A stretch of 64,000 bases of DNA, taken from assembly GCF_003609835.1 (NCBI RefSeq), contig NZ_AP017898.1, positions 2,976,001 through 3,040,000 on the forward strand, given 5' to 3'. Source of the stretch: Sphingopyxis sp. FD7. GTDB lineage: Bacteria; Pseudomonadota; Alphaproteobacteria; Sphingomonadales; Sphingomonadaceae. Both the position numbers and the translations under genes were made by a program. Below, in pieces: positions 22,903 through 31,800 of the stretch (its first letter is position 1; every line of letters starts with the position of its first letter). A model generated the notes under the pieces. The model ran no database searches. It was given only the letters and a program-made list of their open reading frames with translations, and was not told the origin of the DNA.

Positions 22903-23549
22903 TGTTCCGCGCGGGGCAGCCGAATTTCAGCCGCGGCGTCCTGTCGGAGCATCTGCACGGCCGGTTCGACGTCGATGCCTATAATGCCGGTCTGAAAGAG
23001 GGCACGAACGTCATCGTGCTCAAATACGGCGGCCTGACGAAGCGGCCGGGAACGCGGCTCGTCGCCGAGGTGATCGACGGATCCGAGCCGACGCGCATCA
23101 TCCCGTTTCAGTTCAGCCTGACCCAGACCTATGCGCTTGAAATGGGGCAGGGCTATATGTCGCCCTGCGCGCTCGGTGGGCGCCTGCTCGAGGAAGAGCT
23201 GGCGATCGTCAATATCACCAATGCAGCCAACGCCGAGATCGAAGCAGCCTATCATGAATATCTGCCGGGCGAGAGTGTCTACCTGACCGGCATAGAGGGT
23301 GAGATCGGTGATCTTCTGAACGGGCGCTTCTGGCCAGTCGAATCGGTTGTCGACGCGAATAAGTTCACGATCGGCGCCGACACGACAGGCCTTGCTGCCT
23401 TTACCGCAGCCGTGGGCGGAATTACGCGCGTCGCTGCGCCCGATCCGCCGCCGCCGCCGCCCGCTGTCCCACCGGTGGTGCCTCCGCCTCCTCCTCCGAA
23501 CTACGGTGGTGGCGGTGGCGGTGGCTTTGGCGGCGTGGACATTCGCTGA
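22902..23549 (+). CDS. Tail tubular protein B-like, N-terminal part
   Basis: 215 residues. FRAGQPNFSRGVLSEHLHGR, VIVLKYGGLTKRPGTRLVAE and RIIPFQFSLTQTYALEMGQG are the start of podoviral tail-tube B/nozzle proteins, which are usually one polypeptide of 700-900 residues. Here the chain ends after runs of prolines and glycines (PDPPPPPPAVPP ... NYGGGGGGGFGG). The next gene, in another frame and starting at the stop codon, carries the remaining domains. This is either a split gene or a low-complexity frameshift. Confidence 0.75.
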   Translation: MFRAGQPNFSRGVLSEHLHGRFDVDAYNAGLKEGTNVIVLKYGGLTKRPGTRLVAEVIDGSEPTRIIPFQFSLTQTYALEMGQGYMSPCALGGRLLEEELAIVNITNAANAEIEAAYHEYLPGESVYLTGIEGEIGDLLNGRFWPVESVVDANKFTIGADTTGLAAFTAAVGGITRVAAPDPPPPPPAVPPVVPPPPPPNYGGGGGGGFGGVDIR

Positions 23550-25366
23550 TGGGGGTCGCACGCGCCTATATTGTTGGGAGTCCCTATAACGGGGTCGAGC
23601 TGGCCGACATCGATTTCGAACAAACCGCGGACACGATGTTTCTCGCGCACATCGATCATCCGCCGCAGGAGCTTCTGCGCGCCGGTCACACCGAATGGCT
23701 GTTCAATCCGGTCAGCTTCGGCCCGACGATTGCCGCACCGGCTGGCGTGAGCGCCGCCGCAACGACGCCGAACACCGACGCCGACAATAGCGGGGCTGCC
23801 TATTTTCCTCAGCCCGACAGCTACGTCGTCACGGCCGTAAACGACGACACCGGGCAGGAAAGTCGCGCCAGCGCCGAGGATTCTGCGACGAACGATCTTG
23901 GCCTCAAGCGCAATTACAACACGATCACGTGGAGCGCGGTGGCGGGCGCCACCCGGTATAATGTCTATAAGGCGCATAACAGCCAATTCTTCGGATATAT
24001 CGGCACGACCGAAGACCTGAGCTTCATCGACGACAATATCGGTCCCGCGCTCGACCAGGCGCCGCCGCAGGGTTTCGATCCCTTCAGCGGCGAAGGGGAT
24101 TATCCTTCAACCGTCACGCTTTTCGAACAGCGCCTGTTGTTTGCGCGCACGAAAAACGCGCCAAACGGCGTGTGGGGCAGCCGAAGCGGTGGCAGCCAGT
24201 TCCGCAATTTCGACCGGTCACGGCCGCTGCGCGCGGATGACAGTCTGTCCTTCAGCATTGTCGCGGGGCGGGTGAACAGTGTGGAACAGCTCGCATCGAC
24301 GACAAGCCTGCTGGCGCTGACCTCTGATGCGATCTTCAATGTCGACGGCGACGGATCGGGCGGCGTGCTCACCGCGACCAGTCAGGCACCGAGGCGGCAG
24401 ATCGGCCGCGGATCATCGCGACTGCCGCCGCTGGTTGTGGACAATGTCGTCTTCTATGCGCCGAGCGTCGGCCGCAGCATCCGCACGATCAATTTCAGCT
24501 TCGAAATAGACGGGTTGAAGAGCGACGACGTGTCGATCTTCTCGCCCGATTTCTTCCCGAAAGACATGAATATCGTTTCGTGGTGCTATTCGCAGGAGCC
24601 GCGGTCGTTGATCTGGGCCGTGCGGTCGGACGGCAAGCTGTTGTGCTTCACCTGGGAACAGGAACAGAATGTCTGGGGCTGGACGATTTGCGAAACCGAC
24701 GGCGAGGTGCAGTCAGTCTGCTCCATCACCGAAAACGGCGAAGATCGCGTCTATCTTATCGTGAAGCGGCGGATCGGGGAGACCGATCGCTTTTTCATCG
24801 AACGCATGGCCTCGCACGACTGGGCAGAGCTCAAGGAATGCTGCTTTCTAGATTGCGCGGTCACGGGCGTGTTCGAAGAGCCGCGCAGCAGCTTCAGCGG
24901 GCTGTGGCATCTGGAGGGCCGCACCGACGTCGCTGCGCTGGTTGACGGCGTGCCGGTGACGGGGCTGACCGTGACCAACGGATCGGTCACCCTTCCCGCC
25001 TCGGTGCCCAGCGGCAAACATGTGACCTTCGGCCTGCCTTACGAGGTGGCGATCGAAACGTTGCCGGTGCGCGCCAACGTGCCGGGGCAGGGCTGGAATG
25101 TCGGCCGCAAGCAACAGGCGGGTGAAATCGTGCTCACGCTTCACAAGAGCTCGGGGGTCTACGCCGGGTCGAGCGAGTCTGACACCGCCTACGTCAAGCA
25201 GCGCGTTGCCGAGGCCTACGGCAGTCCCGACAACCTGATGACGGGCGACTATCTGATCAACTCGGGCAACGTCGAATCCGGGAAGGTGTGCGTCCATGTA
25301 AAACAGACCGCCCCGCTCCCGCTGACCCTGCTCGGCGCCTTTGTCGATCCGGTCATCAATGATTAG
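23549..25366 (+). CDS. Tail tubular protein B-like, main part
   Basis: 605 residues, starting on the last base of the previous stop. Internal markers include YVVTAVNDDTGQESRASAED, TRYNVYKAHNSQFFGYIGTT, PSTVTLFEQRLLFARTKNAP and SFEIDGLKSDDVSIFSPDFF, which follow the order of the C-terminal beta-propeller of tube B/nozzle proteins. Together with the preceding 215 residues it makes about 820 residues, the usual size of the intact family. Confidence 0.8.
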   Translation: MGVARAYIVGSPYNGVELADIDFEQTADTMFLAHIDHPPQELLRAGHTEWLFNPVSFGPTIAAPAGVSAAATTPNTDADNSGAAYFPQPDSYVVTAVNDDTGQESRASAEDSATNDLGLKRNYNTITWSAVAGATRYNVYKAHNSQFFGYIGTTEDLSFIDDNIGPALDQAPPQGFDPFSGEGDYPSTVTLFEQRLLFARTKNAPNGVWGSRSGGSQFRNFDRSRPLRADDSLSFSIVAGRVNSVEQLASTTSLLALTSDAIFNVDGDGSGGVLTATSQAPRRQIGRGSSRLPPLVVDNVVFYAPSVGRSIRTINFSFEIDGLKSDDVSIFSPDFFPKDMNIVSWCYSQEPRSLIWAVRSDGKLLCFTWEQEQNVWGWTICETDGEVQSVCSITENGEDRVYLIVKRRIGETDRFFIERMASHDWAELKECCFLDCAVTGVFEEPRSSFSGLWHLEGRTDVAALVDGVPVTGLTVTNGSVTLPASVPSGKHVTFGLPYEVAIETLPVRANVPGQGWNVGRKQQAGEIVLTLHKSSGVYAGSSESDTAYVKQRVAEAYGSPDNLMTGDYLINSGNVESGKVCVHVKQTAPLPLTLLGAFVDPVIND

Positions 25367-25823
25367 CCGGATCCGGCTCGAACTTGCCCGCACGAAGCAT
25401 GTCGGATCAGTCGCGCGCAGGATGCGCAGCATCGACGCCCGCGAGTGCGCCGCCTTCGGCCATACGCCAAAAGCGGCCTTGCGCGAAGCAATCCTGAACA
25501 GCGCGCAGGCGTGGACCGCTTTCGTCGACGATCGCCCCGAAGCCATTTTCGGTGTCGTGGTCAACAGCGCGCTCACCGGAGCGGGCGCTCCGTGGTTTCT
25601 TGGCACTGATGTCGTGTGGGGGCACGCGCGCGCGCTGCTGACCATGGGGCCCGCGATCATCTCCCGGCTGCACGATTCAAGCGAATGCCTGGCAGGATAT
25701 GTCAGTTGCGAGAATGCTCCGGCGATCCGGATGCTTCGGCGTTGGGGTTTCGATATCGACGACGATCGCCTCCGGATCGGCGGCGTTCCGTTCTACCGTT
25801 TCGAGAAGGTGCGCTATGTGTGA
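25359..25823 (+). CDS. GNAT-like virion protein (Gp13-type)
   Basis: 154 residues from ATG at 25359, overlapping the tube gene by 8 nt. The pattern AFVDDRPEAIFGVVVNSALT ... APWFLGTDVVWG ... LAGYVSCENAPAIRMLRRWG is that of the GNAT acetyltransferase fold in the phage Gp13/DUF2833 family encoded beside internal virion proteins. Whether it acetylates a substrate is unknown. Confidence 0.65.
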   Translation: MISRIRLELARTKHVGSVARRMRSIDARECAAFGHTPKAALREAILNSAQAWTAFVDDRPEAIFGVVVNSALTGAGAPWFLGTDVVWGHARALLTMGPAIISRLHDSSECLAGYVSCENAPAIRMLRRWGFDIDDDRLRIGGVPFYRFEKVRYV

Positions 25824-26310
25824 GCCAGCAACTCTAGCGATCGCCGCAGCCGCGGTGACGGCCGCCGGACAGGGATATGCCGCGCTGCAAAGCGCCGCTG
25901 CGTCGCGCTACGAGGCGCGCGTTGCCGACCAGAATGCCAGGCTCGAAAATGAGGCGGCTTTCCGCGAGACCGAAAACACGAAGACTGCAGCGCTTGCCCA
26001 CTACCGCCGCGTCGCGCAGCTGAAGGGCGAGCAGCGGGTAGCTCAGGCTGCCAACGGCGTGTCGCTGGACTTCGGCAGCGCCGCCGATGTGGCGGCCGAT
26101 ACCGACATGCTGGCGCGCGAAGACGTCCAGCGCATCTACGACACCGGTGCCGAGAACGTGCGTGGTTTCGATATCAGCGCGTCGAATTACCGCTCGAGCG
26201 CCAAGGCGTCGCGCTTCGCGGCGAAGGGCGCGATCGTCAAAGGGGCCTTCGACATGGCATCGACTGCGCTCGGCGGCGCGCAGCAGTATAGCAAGATGAA
26301 GGCGGCCTGA
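25816..26310 (+). CDS. Internal virion protein, small (gp14-like)
   Basis: 164 residues, 8-nt overlap with the GNAT-like gene. It starts MCEPATLAIAAAAVTAAGQG, a hydrophobic alanine-rich helix typical of the smallest internal core protein of podoviruses, followed by long helices (YEARVADQNARLENEAAFRE ...) and QRVAQAANGVSLDFGSAADV. It is predicted to be ejected and help span the cell envelope. Confidence 0.65.
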   Translation: MCEPATLAIAAAAVTAAGQGYAALQSAAASRYEARVADQNARLENEAAFRETENTKTAALAHYRRVAQLKGEQRVAQAANGVSLDFGSAADVAADTDMLAREDVQRIYDTGAENVRGFDISASNYRSSAKASRFAAKGAIVKGAFDMASTALGGAQQYSKMKAA

Positions 26311-28397
26311 TGCCGCGCGTCCAGGTCTATCAGCCCGATCAGGTCGCTCCCGCGGAAACGACGCGCGCGCGCCATCGCCCCGCCGATATGGCGGCTGGCG
26401 GGCTTGCCATCGCTGCCGGTGTCACCAACCTGGGGCGCAGCGCCGCCGAGTTCGCCGAGGCGCAGGAAGAGATTAACCTCCGCTTCGACGATACCGAAAG
26501 CCGAAAGGCTGCCCAGCGGTACCAGACCGGCGCCGCAAAGATCCTGTCGGATTTCCAGCTTGAGGCCGGGTCGAACGCCTATTCGAAGCGCAGCGCCACC
26601 GAAGAGGCGCTGGCGAAGCTGCGGGAAGACACACTCGGCGCCACGACGAACGACCGGATGCGCCGCATGGCCGACGATCGCATTGCCGGGCTCTACGGAG
26701 CGGACACGGTCAAGATCGGCGAACACGCCACGCGCCAGTTGCGCACCGAACAGGAAGGTACGCTGAAATCACAGGTTGTCCTCTCCGGCGAGGATGCTGC
26801 CGCGAATTGGGACCGACCGGACCTGATGGGTGCACATCTCGATACGATGAAGGCCGCCGTCGACGACTTGGGGGCGCTCAACGGATGGTCTGCCGACCAG
26901 GTGCGTCTGGAAAAGTGGAACGCGGTGAGCGCCGTTCACAAGGATGTGATCAACCGCATGCTAGCCGACGACGATATCGACACGGCGCAAATCTATCTCG
27001 ATGCCAACGCCGACGAGATGAACGCGAACGATGAGCTCGCGATCCGCGGCGCGATGAAGGAGCCGCTCCTCACCCGGCAGGCGCAGGGTGATTTCGATCG
27101 CGCAATCGGCACGATGCCCGTACCCGAAGGTGCGAGCACCGCGGACGCGGCTCCGGCCGGTACCAGCTTCGAGGCGATGGTCGCAGTGACCGCGCAGAGC
27201 GAATCAGGCAATCGCGAGCGAGACGCGGCCGGCCGCCTGATTACGTCGAAAGCAGGCGCGCAGGGCAAGATGCAGGTCATGCCCGGAACCAATCTGGATC
27301 CGGGTTTCGGTGTACGGCCGGCGAAGGATGCGAGCGACGCCGAGCGCACCCGCGTCGGCCGCGACTATCTCGCGGCCATGCTGAAACGTTATGGCGGCGA
27401 TCCTGCAAAGGCGTGGGCGGCCTATAATGCCGGTCCCGGCCGGGTCGACGATGCCATCGCTGAAGGTGGCGACTGGCTGGCACGCCTGCCCGGCGAAACG
27501 CAGGCCTATGTCAAAAAGAATGTCGCGGCCATCGGTGGCGGCGGGGCCCAGCAAAGCGCGCGGACATGGGACAAGGCGGCGGTATATGCCCAGATCGATG
27601 CGCTTGCGGACAAGGAAGGCTGGTCGCCGGAACGTCGCGAACGATCGAAGCTGTGGGCCGACAAGGAAATTGCCCGCGACGAGCAGCTTAAGGCGCGTGA
27701 AGAGGATGCTGCCGAGCGCGAAGCGTCGGAATGGGTGCTGAAAAATCCCGGGTTCACCGACATTTCGCAGATGCCGGCGCGCATTCGAGACCGCCTCGGG
27801 CCGCAGGCGCTGCTCCGGTATCAGGATGCGGGCAAGCGCAATGCGAAACCGGTCGAGGTGCAGGCCAACGGCGCGGCGGCGCTCGGCCTCAACCTGATGG
27901 CGATCTATGCCCCCGATGAATTCAAGAGCGCGAACCTTGGACAATATGCCGGACAGGTCACGCGCGCCGAACTAGAGGGGCTTGCCGTGCGCCAGGCGAA
28001 GATGCGGACGGAGAAGCCGAAGGACCAGAAACTCCGCAGCGGCATCACCGGTGCAATCAGCTGGGGCGAGAAGTACGGCGGCCTTGGCGATCTCAGCGAG
28101 CAGCAGCGCGTCGCGATCTATGGCATCATGGAGAGCGATGCGCGACGGCTCAGCGAGAACGGCAAGCGCGAGCTTACCGAGGACGATTATCAGAAGCTCT
28201 TCAAGCGCGCGACGCGCGAGGTGCCGACGACGACCTGGTACGGCGGCTCGGGTTCGCGGCCGATCTATGACATGGGCGCGTCGAACATTCCCGATGTCAC
28301 GCGCGAGAAGATCGTCGCGGCCTATAAGCGCACCTATGGGAAGGAACCGACCGACGATCAGGTCGCGGATTACTGGCGCCGCTACTACGCCAAATAA
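26310..28397 (+). CDS. Internal virion protein with lytic transglycosylase domain
   Basis: 695 residues. A helical N-terminal region of about 280 residues precedes an SLT-type transglycosylase domain: FEAMVAVTAQSESGNRERDA with the likely catalytic Glu in SESG, then KAGAQGKMQVMP and AWAAYNAGPGRVDDAI. The rest is helical. It should cut peptidoglycan locally during DNA ejection. The next plus-strand gene starts 453 bp later; the gap holds an antisense lipoprotein gene. Confidence 0.85.
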   Translation: MPRVQVYQPDQVAPAETTRARHRPADMAAGGLAIAAGVTNLGRSAAEFAEAQEEINLRFDDTESRKAAQRYQTGAAKILSDFQLEAGSNAYSKRSATEEALAKLREDTLGATTNDRMRRMADDRIAGLYGADTVKIGEHATRQLRTEQEGTLKSQVVLSGEDAAANWDRPDLMGAHLDTMKAAVDDLGALNGWSADQVRLEKWNAVSAVHKDVINRMLADDDIDTAQIYLDANADEMNANDELAIRGAMKEPLLTRQAQGDFDRAIGTMPVPEGASTADAAPAGTSFEAMVAVTAQSESGNRERDAAGRLITSKAGAQGKMQVMPGTNLDPGFGVRPAKDASDAERTRVGRDYLAAMLKRYGGDPAKAWAAYNAGPGRVDDAIAEGGDWLARLPGETQAYVKKNVAAIGGGGAQQSARTWDKAAVYAQIDALADKEGWSPERRERSKLWADKEIARDEQLKAREEDAAEREASEWVLKNPGFTDISQMPARIRDRLGPQALLRYQDAGKRNAKPVEVQANGAAALGLNLMAIYAPDEFKSANLGQYAGQVTRAELEGLAVRQAKMRTEKPKDQKLRSGITGAISWGEKYGGLGDLSEQQRVAIYGIMESDARRLSENGKRELTEDDYQKLFKRATREVPTTTWYGGSGSRPIYDMGASNIPDVTREKIVAAYKRTYGKEPTDDQVADYWRRYYAK

Positions 28398-28399
28398 AG

Positions 28400-28441
28400 A
28401 CGCGGCCAGTGTGCATGTCCGAAGACAGAGGCCGGCCGCGT
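28400..28441. terminator. Hairpin between convergent genes
   Basis: ACGCGGCC (28400-28407) pairs with GGCCGCGT (28434-28441) across a 26-nt loop. No T-run on either side. It lies between the transglycosylase gene and the 3' end of the antisense lipoprotein gene, so it could act in both directions. Support is modest. Confidence 0.4.
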
Positions 28442-28471
28442 GCGATCGGATCGATTATAGCAATGTGGAAT

Positions 28472-28816
28472 TCACTTAGCCACAGCTTCCTTGAAGCGGC
28501 GCTGAGCCTCCTCATAGTCGCGGTTGACCTTGTCCATTTCGAGCCGCTTTAGTCGTTCGTTGCTATTGTCGAACACGGGGCCCGGCGCCGTCGAGGGGGT
28601 GGCGGTGTCCCTCTTTAATTCTACGGTTGCTTCAGCAAGGACGTCCTGAACCGCGTTCAGCTTCTTCGTTTGCTCTTCCAGGTCCGCGACCTTTGTTTCA
28701 AGCTCGGCGATCCTCGCCTCCTGATAATCGTAAGACTTATCTTCGTCGGGCTTTTCACCGCAGGCAGCAAGGAGGAGAGGCAGGAAAATAGCGCGATTCA
28801 AGAGCATTTGCGTCAT
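28472..28816 (-). CDS. Antisense lipoprotein with coiled coil (moron candidate)
   Basis: 114 residues. An N-terminal signal ends in the lipobox LLLAAC, so the mature chain should be lipid-anchored at Cys19. The rest is a charged coiled coil (EARIAELETKVADLEEQTKK ...) and a helical C-terminus. It is the only minus-strand gene inside the plus-strand virion operon, and its codon use is less G/C-rich than its neighbours. Envelope lipoproteins of prophages often block superinfection. That role is inferred, not shown. Confidence 0.75.
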   Translation of the reverse strand: MTQMLLNRAIFLPLLLAACGEKPDEDKSYDYQEARIAELETKVADLEEQTKKLNAVQDVLAEATVELKRDTATPSTAPGPVFDNSNERLKRLEMDKVNRDYEEAQRRFKEAVAK

Positions 28817-28850
28817 CCCTAGCGTTCCGGGGCAACAGACGAGGTGCCAC

Positions 28851-31800
28851 TTGCCCCCGACCCTTCCCGGCCTGGACTATTACGACCGCCTCTATTCCCG
28901 GCGCAAGCCCGCGAATGAGCCGGTCGCGCGAATCGACCCCATCGAAGCGGACATGCGCCGCGAGCGCGACCAGAAGACGCGCCTCGACCTGCTCCTTTCC
29001 GGATCGCCCGAGACGATCGGCCGCGCGACCGCGCTCAGCCGCGAGATTGGCGTTCCGCCGCTCGATGTCGAGGATCGGCTTGCCGAAGCGGAAAAGGGCC
29101 GCGACGTGCGGCGCTTCATGTCGGTTGCTGAACGCTATCCTGCTGTCGGCAAGTGGGCCGTCGCGCAGCCTCGCGGCGCCGCGGCGGCCTCGGACGACTG
29201 GGACAGCCTGTCGCTTCTCGGCAAGGCGTGGCGGTCGACGCGGGAAACAGTGACCGGCATTGGGCCCTCGTTGATGGCGGGCCTCTATTCGGTCGGCGAA
29301 AGCGCAGAGAGCGCCATCGGCGCCGTGTCCGACGTGCTTGACGCCGTCGACCCGAAACCCGCCATCGCAGGTTTCTTCTCCGACATGGTCGGCACCTATT
29401 TCGGCGTAAATCCGCGCTGGGATAAAGAGATGGAGAAGACGCGAAAGATCCGGCGCGAAGCGGCGGCGTCAAGGCGCGCGGCGCTCGAGCAGGCTTCGCA
29501 GGAATGGCGGCCGCAAACTACCAGCTGGATCGCGCGCGACCTCCTCCGCGGAACCGAATCGACACCACTGACCCTGTCGGCGATCCTGCTCCGCGATCCG
29601 AAGGCGGCGTCTGGCTTCATGGGCGCGATGGTCGGGTCGAGCGAATATCAAACCGCGCGCGGAGCGGGCAAGGATATCGGTACCAGCCTCGCCTACGGCG
29701 CGCGGCAGGGCGTCGTCGAAGCCATCACGGAACGCATCCCCGCCTCGAAGCTGCTCGGCGATATCGCCAACCGCACCCCGTTCGGGAAGCTGCTTCTGAA
29801 CCAGCTGGTGACCGAAATTCCGGGCGAGCAGGTGGCAACGCTGCTCCAGGACTTCGACAGCTGGGTGACGCTGAACCCCGACAAGACGCTCGGCGAATTC
29901 ATCAACGAGCGCCCCGCGGCCGCGTCGCAGACGCTGCTCGCGACGATCGGCGGGGTCGGAACCACGACACTGACGGTGAAGACGGCGGAGAAGTTTGTCG
30001 ACGGCGCCGCATTGCTCGCCGCGCGATCGGGGGAGGCGCGGCGAGCGCAGAGCGAAGGCGAAATCCTCGAAAAGGCTGGCGATGCCGCCATAAAGTCAAA
30101 GCTACGTGCCCGCGATCCCGACGCTTTCTCGGCGCTGATGCGGGAGATGGCGGAAGAGAGCGGCGCGACCGACGTCTATATCCCTGCCGAGGCGCTGCAG
30201 GAATATATGCAGTCGAGCGAATTCGACCCCGATGATTGGGGGTATGAGGCCGAGGCACTGGAGGCGATGGCATCGGGGGGCGATCTCGTGCTGCCCGTCG
30301 AGCGCGTGCTTACCGACTTTCCCGGTACTCCGGCGTGGGACGCGCTGCGCGATCATATGCGCCTGTCACCGGGCGGCATGTCGCGCTTCGAAGCCGAGGC
30401 GTTCAACATGGAGGTCAGCGACCTCCGGCAACAGCTCGAGGAACAGACCGCGGCAATCGAGGAATTCGATCGCGAGATGATGGAAGGCCGCGAGGCGCTG
30501 ATCGCCGACGTCGTCGAGAAGCTCCAGTCGGCAGGATATACGCCGTCGGTGGCGCGAACGCAGGCCGAGCTTGTTGCGGCGCGGTATGAGACGCGCGCGA
30601 TCCGCAAAGGGCAGATGCTGACCGGCAAGGAATTCGCCAACGTCGATGTCGTGCAAATCCTTCCGGAACAGCTGGCACTGCGCCAGAAAGACGATGGGCT
30701 GGATCGCGTCATCAATGCCATGCGCAGCGGGACCAAGGGCGCGAAGCAGGGACCGTCGCTGCTGGAGTTCATTTCGCGTCGTGGGGGTATCGACGATGCC
30801 GGCGGAGACATCGCCAGCATGGGCGGCGACACCTGGCATCGCGCCGCACCATTCCGGAAACGCCTGACCCGCGCGATCGACACCGACCAGGCCAGTATGC
30901 TTGGCGCTGCGCCGCGTGACACTGCGCCGGAAGACGTGCTGCGCGCGGCGATCGACGCGGGATATTTTCCCGAGCTCGCCGGCCGGGAAGCGGGCAGCTA
31001 TGAAGATGCGCTCGACAACAATATCCTGCTCGATGCAATCGGCGCCGAGCTTCGCGGCGAAGCGCGATACGCCTCGGAAACCGATACGACGCTGGCGGAT
31101 GCTGCGCTCGAACTTGCTACGCTGATTGCCAACGAGGGGCTCGATCCGGCGACCGCGACGCGGAAGCAGATCCGGGACGCCGTGTCGGCCTATTCCGCGC
31201 GAAATGCGGCGGAGGGCCGCGATTACCGCCAAGCCGGGCTGCGCGATGATATTCGCGAAGCGTGGGAGGGGCAGCGCACGCGCGGCTTCATCGATCTCGG
31301 GCCGGTGCCGACCGCCCTGGTCGATTACGGCCTCCCGGCTGGGACGCTGACGATCGGCCGCGGCAAGATCCGCAATATCGCCGGCAAGCACGATATCGAC
31401 ATGAACATCCTCACGCGGCTCGGCGCGCTGCTGGAACGGCCGTGGGCAATCTATCCGTCGACGCTTGCCGGATCCGGCCGGATCGTTGTCGCGCTTCCGG
31501 TGCGCGACAACAACGGCGATCCCGTTGTCGCGGCGATCGGCGCCGATGGCAATGTATCGATCGTCAATAGTGTCTACGGCAAGAAGCCGCGGGGCAACGT
31601 TAGCGGTGATGAGCAGATTCTGCAGGCTGTTGCCGCCGCCAAGGCCAAAGGCCAAAAGGTGCTGGAAGGTGACCCTCCGGCACGTGATCCCGCATCAATA
31701 GAGGGCATTAGGCCGGAGAGGCCGAAACGACCTATACTCGGGGTCAAGCCAAAAGACAAACCGGCCGGCCTCGAGCAGAGCGGCGATCCCAACGTTCCGC

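Noticed and set aside
23440-23545. Possible diversity-generating or collagen-like repeat at the Pro/Gly tract of the tail gene
   Set aside because: No template repeat or reverse transcriptase is present in the window. The tract is simple CCG/GGT sequence at the end of a chain.
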